Assembly: GCF_003182155.1 (NCBI RefSeq)
Contig: NZ_QGTG01000006.1
Location: 124,001 to 188,000, forward strand
Length of the DNA: 64,000 nt
DNA from: Chitinophaga sp. S165
Lineage (GTDB): Bacteria; Bacteroidota; Bacteroidia; Chitinophagales; Chitinophagaceae
Direction of reading: 5' to 3'
A program made the position numbers and the translations under genes. Below the pieces are notes generated by a model. The model did no database searches. It was not told where the DNA came from and worked only from the letters and a program-made list of their open reading frames with translations. Shown in pieces: positions 59,943-64,000 of the stretch (position 1 is its first letter; each line of letters starts with the position of its first letter).

Positions 59943-60722
59943 ATGCAACCACAATTTATAATCATACACCAACAGGTAGCCCCCTACGTGGCTCATATCC
60001 AGTTAAACCGCCCCAAAGAACTGAATGCATTGAACCTTGAACTGATGACAGAGCTCAGGGATGCATTGAAAGCATTGGACGCGGACGATAACGTACGGGT
60101 TATCATTATCAGCGGTAATGAAAAAGCATTTGCAGCAGGGGCAGATATCAAACAAATGGCGGGCAAAACTGCAATGGATATGTATAACATAGACCAATTC
60201 AGTACCTGGGACACAATAAAAAAAACGAAAAAGCCGTTGATTGCGGCAGTAAGCGGCTTCGCGCTGGGTGGGGGATGTGAACTGGTTATGCTTTGCGATA
60301 TGATCGTAGCCAGTGAAACAGCGCGCTTCGGGCAACCAGAAATAAAAATAGGCGTCATGCCTGGCGCCGGGGGTACACAACGCCTTACCCGCGCAGTTGG
60401 TAAAGCACTTGCCATGGAGATGGTATTGACGGGCCGCTTTATCAGCGCAGAAGAGGCATTGCGCGCAGGTCTCATCAACCGGATAGTACCGGTGGAGCTT
60501 TTCCTGAAAGAAGCCATCCAGCTGGCATCAGAAGTAGCTGCACTTAGTCCGCTGGCAGTGAAAATGGCCAAAGAATCCGTTTTAAAAGCATTTGACAGTT
60601 CCCTGGAAGAAGGACTGCATTTTGAACGTAAAAACTTTTATCTCCTGTTTGCTTCCGATGATCAGAAAGAAGGCATGCAGGCTTTTGTTGATAAGAGAGC
60701 ACCTGTATTTAAAGGAAAATAA
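59943..60722 (+). CDS. Enoyl-CoA hydratase/isomerase family protein
   Basis: A 259-residue crotonase: oxyanion-hole blocks AFAAGADIKQMAGK and SGFALGGGCELVML, with both glutamates of hydratases present (in GGGCEL and in FGQPEIKIGV), then PGAGGTQRLTRAVGKALAME. It adds water to 2-enoyl-CoA in fatty-acid or amino-acid breakdown. It is monocistronic, 8 bp after the DUF3667 gene, so it may be in an operon with it; no other beta-oxidation genes are present here. Confidence 0.92.
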   Translation: MQPQFIIIHQQVAPYVAHIQLNRPKELNALNLELMTELRDALKALDADDNVRVIIISGNEKAFAAGADIKQMAGKTAMDMYNIDQFSTWDTIKKTKKPLIAAVSGFALGGGCELVMLCDMIVASETARFGQPEIKIGVMPGAGGTQRLTRAVGKALAMEMVLTGRFISAEEALRAGLINRIVPVELFLKEAIQLASEVAALSPLAVKMAKESVLKAFDSSLEEGLHFERKNFYLLFASDDQKEGMQAFVDKRAPVFKGK

Positions 60723-60799
60723 TATTGCGTATTATGGGCTAAACTATATTCAGGATATATTTCCCCGTAATGCACAACCAGCAATTTCTAATAGAGACC

Positions 60800-61324
60800 A
60801 TGACCATGAACAAGCATCTGGCAGCATTATATGTAATAGCTGCCTGCATTTTAGGATGTAAAGAACCGTCTGTCAGTAACAACAGCGAAGAAAAAGGAGC
60901 CGTGCCTCCACCCACAACAGATACGATGATGGCTATGGCCGACACCATTGAACCCACTCAGGTAGCGTCCTGGCAATCATTTGAGCAGTTTGAGGGACGA
61001 TATGTCGCAGAAACAGGCATGCTGCAGAAAGAGCCGCTTAAATCGCGCATTAAGGCATTGCTGGCGGCGGATAATGTTGTCTTTGCCGAGCGTTTTGATG
61101 TAGCGCCGCCCATAGAGCTGGAAAATAATGTGCTGTATAACCAGGGATGCCGCCGCCACTTTTGTGGTGTAGATGAAGCAGCACTCGCTATAGATACACA
61201 CCGGGACCTTATTTACATAGGTATTGCCAAGAACGGGGCTGTGAAACTGTTTGGTGAAAGGAATGACTCGGCCTTTCCTGAAAAATTGATACGCTGGAAA
61301 CAGAAGTTTCCTTCCATGAACTAG
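60800..61324 (+). CDS. Secreted lipoprotein, hypothetical
   Basis: I start at ATG 60800 (MTMNKHLAALYVIAACILGC), giving a lipobox with Cys20 and 174 residues; ATG 60806 or an upstream one are possible. The mature part is charged with an Asp/Thr-rich linker and a C-terminal block RDLIYIGIAKNGAVKLF. No domain recognised. It is membrane-anchored on the outside. A perfect palindromic terminator follows. Confidence 0.75.
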   Translation: MTMNKHLAALYVIAACILGCKEPSVSNNSEEKGAVPPPTTDTMMAMADTIEPTQVASWQSFEQFEGRYVAETGMLQKEPLKSRIKALLAADNVVFAERFDVAPPIELENNVLYNQGCRRHFCGVDEAALAIDTHRDLIYIGIAKNGAVKLFGERNDSAFPEKLIRWKQKFPSMN

Positions 61325-61354
61325 TAGTAAAGCAGCCCGGCAGGGCTATAAATA

Positions 61355-61390
61355 GAAAGAGGCCATATCACATGTGATATGGCCTCTTTC
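61355..61390. terminator. Perfect 36-bp palindromic terminator
   Basis: GAAAGAGGCCATATCACA (61355-61372) is exactly mirrored by 61373-61390, between converging genes. Every position pairs, with no unpaired loop in the palindrome. Confidence 0.8.
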
Positions 61391-61406
61391 GTTATTTTTC
61401 ATTTTT

Positions 61407-63665
61407 CTAGTTGAACTTTTTCTTCAGCTCCATCAGCTTCGCCTGGAAGTCATTCAATGGTGCAGGAGCAGCCTGTTTGGAAGGCTTACCGCCGCCATCT
61501 CTTCTCTCTTTCCGTTGTCCGCCGCCAGCAGCCTGTGGCTCATTATCTTTCATCGACAATGAGATACGTTTGCGGGATGGATCAACCTCCAGAACGGTCA
61601 CCGTTACTTTCTGATTCAGCTTAACGGCTTCGTTAGGATTGGTGATGAATTTATTGCTGAGATGCGAGATGTGTACCAGACCATCCTGTTTCACCCCGAT
61701 ATCCACGAAAGCACCGAAGTTGGTGATGTTGGTCACTACTCCCGGTAAGGTCATACCTACCTTCAGATCTTCCATGGTGCGGATGCCTTCTGCGTATTCG
61801 AAGATGGCGATCTCGTCACGCGGGTCACGGCTAGGTTTGTCAAGCTCTTTCAGGATATCTTCCAGCGTCAGCAAACCGACTTCTTCACTTACATATTCCT
61901 TCGGATTGATCTTCTTACGCAGCTCTTCCTTTGTCATCAGCTCCTGAACGCTACATTGCTGCTTGGCTGCCATGTTCTCGATGAGGGAATAACGTTCAGG
62001 GTGTACTGCTGAGTTGTCCAGCGGGTTGTCTCCGTTCTCGATACGAAGGAACCCTGCGCACTGTTCAAATGCTTTATCTCCCAGACGGGTTACTTTCTTC
62101 AGTTGTAAACGGTTGCTGAATGCACCGTTCTCCTTGCGGTACTTAACGATGTTTTCCGCCAGGGATGGTCCCAGACCGGATACATAAGCCAGCAGGTGTT
62201 TGGATGCCGTATTCAGGTTCACGCCTACGTTGTTCACGCAGCTTACAACAACCCTGTCCAGGCTCTGTTTCAGGCTGGATTGGTTCACGTCGTGCTGATA
62301 CTGGCCTACACCGATCGCTTTAGGATCTATTTTCACCAGTTCAGCCAGCGGATCTATCAGCCTGCGGCCAATAGATACTGCGCCACGTACGGTTACGTCG
62401 AAATCAGGGAACTCTTCTCTCGCTACTTCTGAAGCAGAATATACGGACGCGCCGCTTTCATTTACCATGAAAACGTTAATCTTCTTGCCGAAGTCGATCT
62501 TCTTCACAAATTCTTCTGTTTCACGGCCTGCAGTACCATTACCTACGGCAATAGCAGAGGTGTCATATTTTTCCGCCCATTTTCTCAGCAGGGCTTCAGC
62601 ATCGTCTCTCTTGTAGTTCTTTTCCAGCGGATAGATAACGTCGTTATCCAGCATATTACCCTGGTTGTCAAGTGCTACTACTTTACAACCGGTCCTGTAA
62701 CCCGGATCGATCGCAATTACGGCTTTTGGTCCTAACGGAGCGGCCAGCAGTAACTGACGAAGGTTTTCGGCGAATACTTCTATCGCTTCAGCATCTGCTG
62801 AGTCTTTACCCAATGCGCGGAATTCATTTTCCAGGGATGGGCGCAGTAAACGCTTATAGGAATCAGCAGCGGCTTTTTTCACCTGCTCACTGCTGGCGTT
62901 ATTGCCGGTAACGAATTGTTTATCGATGATACCTGTTGCATCTTCCTCTGCAGGACTGATAGTAGCGTACAGGATACCTTCAGACTCACCGCGCAGGATA
63001 GCCAGTACCCTGTGTGATGGAATAGTGCTGATCTCTTCGCTGAACTCAAAATAATCCTTGTATTTTGCGCCTTCTTCCTGCTTGCCTTCGATCACTTTGG
63101 ATGTCAGTACGGCAGTATTGGTGAAAAGTTTACGCAGTTTATCACGTACTTCGGCATTTTCGTTGATCCACTCCGCCATGATATCGCGGGCGCCTTTCAG
63201 CGCTTCGTCCGTAGATGCCACCTGCTCGTTCAGGAACTGTTCTGCAGCACTCTGAGGAGCATTCTCCTGCTGTTCGAAGAGCAGTTTTGCCAGTGGCTCC
63301 AGACCTTTTTCGATAGCCTGTGTACCTCTTGTTTTGCGTTTTGGTTTATATGGGAGATAAATGTCTTCCAGTTCGGTAAGCACCCAGGTACCTTCAATTT
63401 TTGCCAGTAGCTCAGGAGTCATTTTCTCCTGGTCAGTAATGGTTTTGATAATGAAAGCGCGGCGATCATCCACTTCCTGGTAGCGTTTCTGAAGATCTTC
63501 GATCTTCCCGATCTGAACCTCGTCCAGACTACCCGTCACTTCCTTACGGTAGCGACTGATGAAAGGCACGGTGGACCCTTCCGCCAGCAAATTCATGGTG
63601 TTCTCCGCTTGTCGCGCTGAGATGTTCAGCTCCGCTGAAATTAGCGCAATGTGTTTGCTATTCAT
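61407..63665 (-). CDS. tex: RNA-binding transcriptional accessory protein Tex
   Basis: A 752-residue Tex/YqgF-family protein: an N-terminal helical domain (LNISARQAENTMNLLAEGST, PFISRYRKEVTGSLDEVQIG), the YqgF-like domain around AVIAIDPGYRTGCKVVALDN, the HhH region with LNTASKHLLAYVSGLGPSLA, and a C-terminal S1 domain (VGMTLPGVVTNITNFGAFVD, QDGLVHISHLSNKF, VLEVDPSRKRISLSM). It binds RNA and is a conserved housekeeping factor. The last 40 residues are Gly/Arg/Lys-rich. Normal length. Confidence 0.95.
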   Translation of the reverse strand: MNSKHIALISAELNISARQAENTMNLLAEGSTVPFISRYRKEVTGSLDEVQIGKIEDLQKRYQEVDDRRAFIIKTITDQEKMTPELLAKIEGTWVLTELEDIYLPYKPKRKTRGTQAIEKGLEPLAKLLFEQQENAPQSAAEQFLNEQVASTDEALKGARDIMAEWINENAEVRDKLRKLFTNTAVLTSKVIEGKQEEGAKYKDYFEFSEEISTIPSHRVLAILRGESEGILYATISPAEEDATGIIDKQFVTGNNASSEQVKKAAADSYKRLLRPSLENEFRALGKDSADAEAIEVFAENLRQLLLAAPLGPKAVIAIDPGYRTGCKVVALDNQGNMLDNDVIYPLEKNYKRDDAEALLRKWAEKYDTSAIAVGNGTAGRETEEFVKKIDFGKKINVFMVNESGASVYSASEVAREEFPDFDVTVRGAVSIGRRLIDPLAELVKIDPKAIGVGQYQHDVNQSSLKQSLDRVVVSCVNNVGVNLNTASKHLLAYVSGLGPSLAENIVKYRKENGAFSNRLQLKKVTRLGDKAFEQCAGFLRIENGDNPLDNSAVHPERYSLIENMAAKQQCSVQELMTKEELRKKINPKEYVSEEVGLLTLEDILKELDKPSRDPRDEIAIFEYAEGIRTMEDLKVGMTLPGVVTNITNFGAFVDIGVKQDGLVHISHLSNKFITNPNEAVKLNQKVTVTVLEVDPSRKRISLSMKDNEPQAAGGGQRKERRDGGGKPSKQAAPAPLNDFQAKLMELKKKFN

Positions 63666-63790
63666 GAATTAAAAATTAGTAGTTTTCCGGTTAACCAAAA
63701 CCGGCGGCAAATGTAACTAAATTGCCCTTTCCGTCAACAAAAAGAAATTAACATAAATCCCATACAGACGTCCCCCTCCGGGAATTCTTT

Positions 63791-63798
63791 ATATTTGA
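63791..63798 (+). promoter_or_regulatory. -7 box (TATATTTG) of mazG
   Basis: The TAnnTTTG box ends 3 bp before the ATG at 63802, so the transcript would start at or within the start codon region: a leaderless mRNA is likely. Confidence 0.6.
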
Positions 63799-63801
63799 CA
63801 G

Positions 63802-64000
63802 ATGGAAAATAATTCGGCCTTCAACCGCTTGCTGGAAATCATGGATGATTTACGCGAAAAATGCCCATGGGACAGGAAGCAGACCATCCAGACCCTCCGA
63901 CAACAAACCATAGAAGAATTATACGAACTGGCAGACGCGATCACTGACCAGGACTGGAAATCAATAAAAGAAGAATTGGGAGACCTGCTCCTGCATATTG
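63802..64000 (+). CDS. mazG: Nucleoside triphosphate pyrophosphohydrolase MazG (3' end outside window)
   Basis: The first 66 residues are visible: MENNSAFNRLLEIMDDLREK, then CPWDRKQTIQTLRQQTIEEL with the conserved CPWD...Q block and the metal-binding EELYEL, and the second EELGDLLLHI. These match the MazG N-terminal domain, which hydrolyses nucleoside triphosphates to monophosphates and pyrophosphate. The reading frame is open to the right edge, so the length cannot be checked. Divergent from tex. Confidence 0.92.
   Translation, partial: MENNSAFNRLLEIMDDLREKCPWDRKQTIQTLRQQTIEELYELADAITDQDWKSIKEELGDLLLHI

Noticed and set aside
59993-60571. Minus-strand frame of 192 residues opposite enoyl-CoA hydratase
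   Set aside because: Antisense to a strongly recognised gene; no independent support.

Overview
The window looks like a chromosomal segment of a Bacteroidota bacterium, most likely a Chitinophagaceae member close to Chitinophaga. Reasons: a type IX secretion adhesin with its PorP/SprF partner at the left edge; Bacteroidota-type promoters (TTG, about 19-21 bp, then TAnnTTTG) before many genes; and families typical of the phylum (DUF3667, DUF4369-TlpA, PorP/SprF, WG-repeat proteins, Cys-type sulfatase). The genus is an inference, because there is no rRNA or marker gene to settle it.

Layout. 0-8.3 kb: end of the adhesin/PorP pair, a FAD oxidoreductase with a MarR regulator, a 325-bp gene-free stretch with two near-identical terminator-ended small-RNA-like elements exactly 200 bp apart, then the ackA-xfp operon for phosphoketolase fermentation to acetyl phosphate and acetate. 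8.3-19.5 kb: core and metabolic genes with local regulators. These include a striking palindrome of 11-bp units at 8461-8562, two convergent paralogous quinone oxidoreductases, an AraC gene followed by a truncated AraC/Atu4866 chimera, and a TetR gene with the same operator on both sides. 19.6-27 kb: tRNA-Gly and tRNA-Leu, then an AT-rich accessory stretch with a YhcG-type nuclease next to a repeated tRNA-Leu 3' end, a broken AbiEii-type toxin with its antitoxin-like partner, a beta-helix membrane gene split by one stop codon, a sulfatase and an HxlR regulator. 27-37.5 kb: an RluA-family pseudouridine synthase, secreted proteins, a decayed glycerophosphodiesterase, and a two-gene candidate antiphage operon (NACHT NTPase plus DUF4062-like protein).

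37.5-49.7 kb: a Crp/Fnr regulator with a palindrome before an oxidoreductase; a four-gene operon (PaiB, GNAT, AAA ATPase, PLPBP) divergent from a MocR/PdxR-type regulator; and a perM-GH43-TlpA gene string. 49.7-50.3 kb: a gene-free stretch with a MITE-like inverted repeat and a second palindrome of 11-bp units, built like the first but different in sequence. 50.3-64 kb: a small membrane protein, an SDR with a histone-like tail, a TPR protein, a HipA-like kinase overlapping a DUF3037 gene, a Nei/Fpg-type glycosylase, DUF3667, enoyl-CoA hydratase, Tex, and the start of mazG at the right edge.

The items most worth following up are the paired 11-bp-unit palindromes, the tandem small-RNA-like elements with a probable MarR operator in front of the first, and the NACHT/DUF4062 operon. 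All product calls are by reading motifs; no database search or folding program was run.
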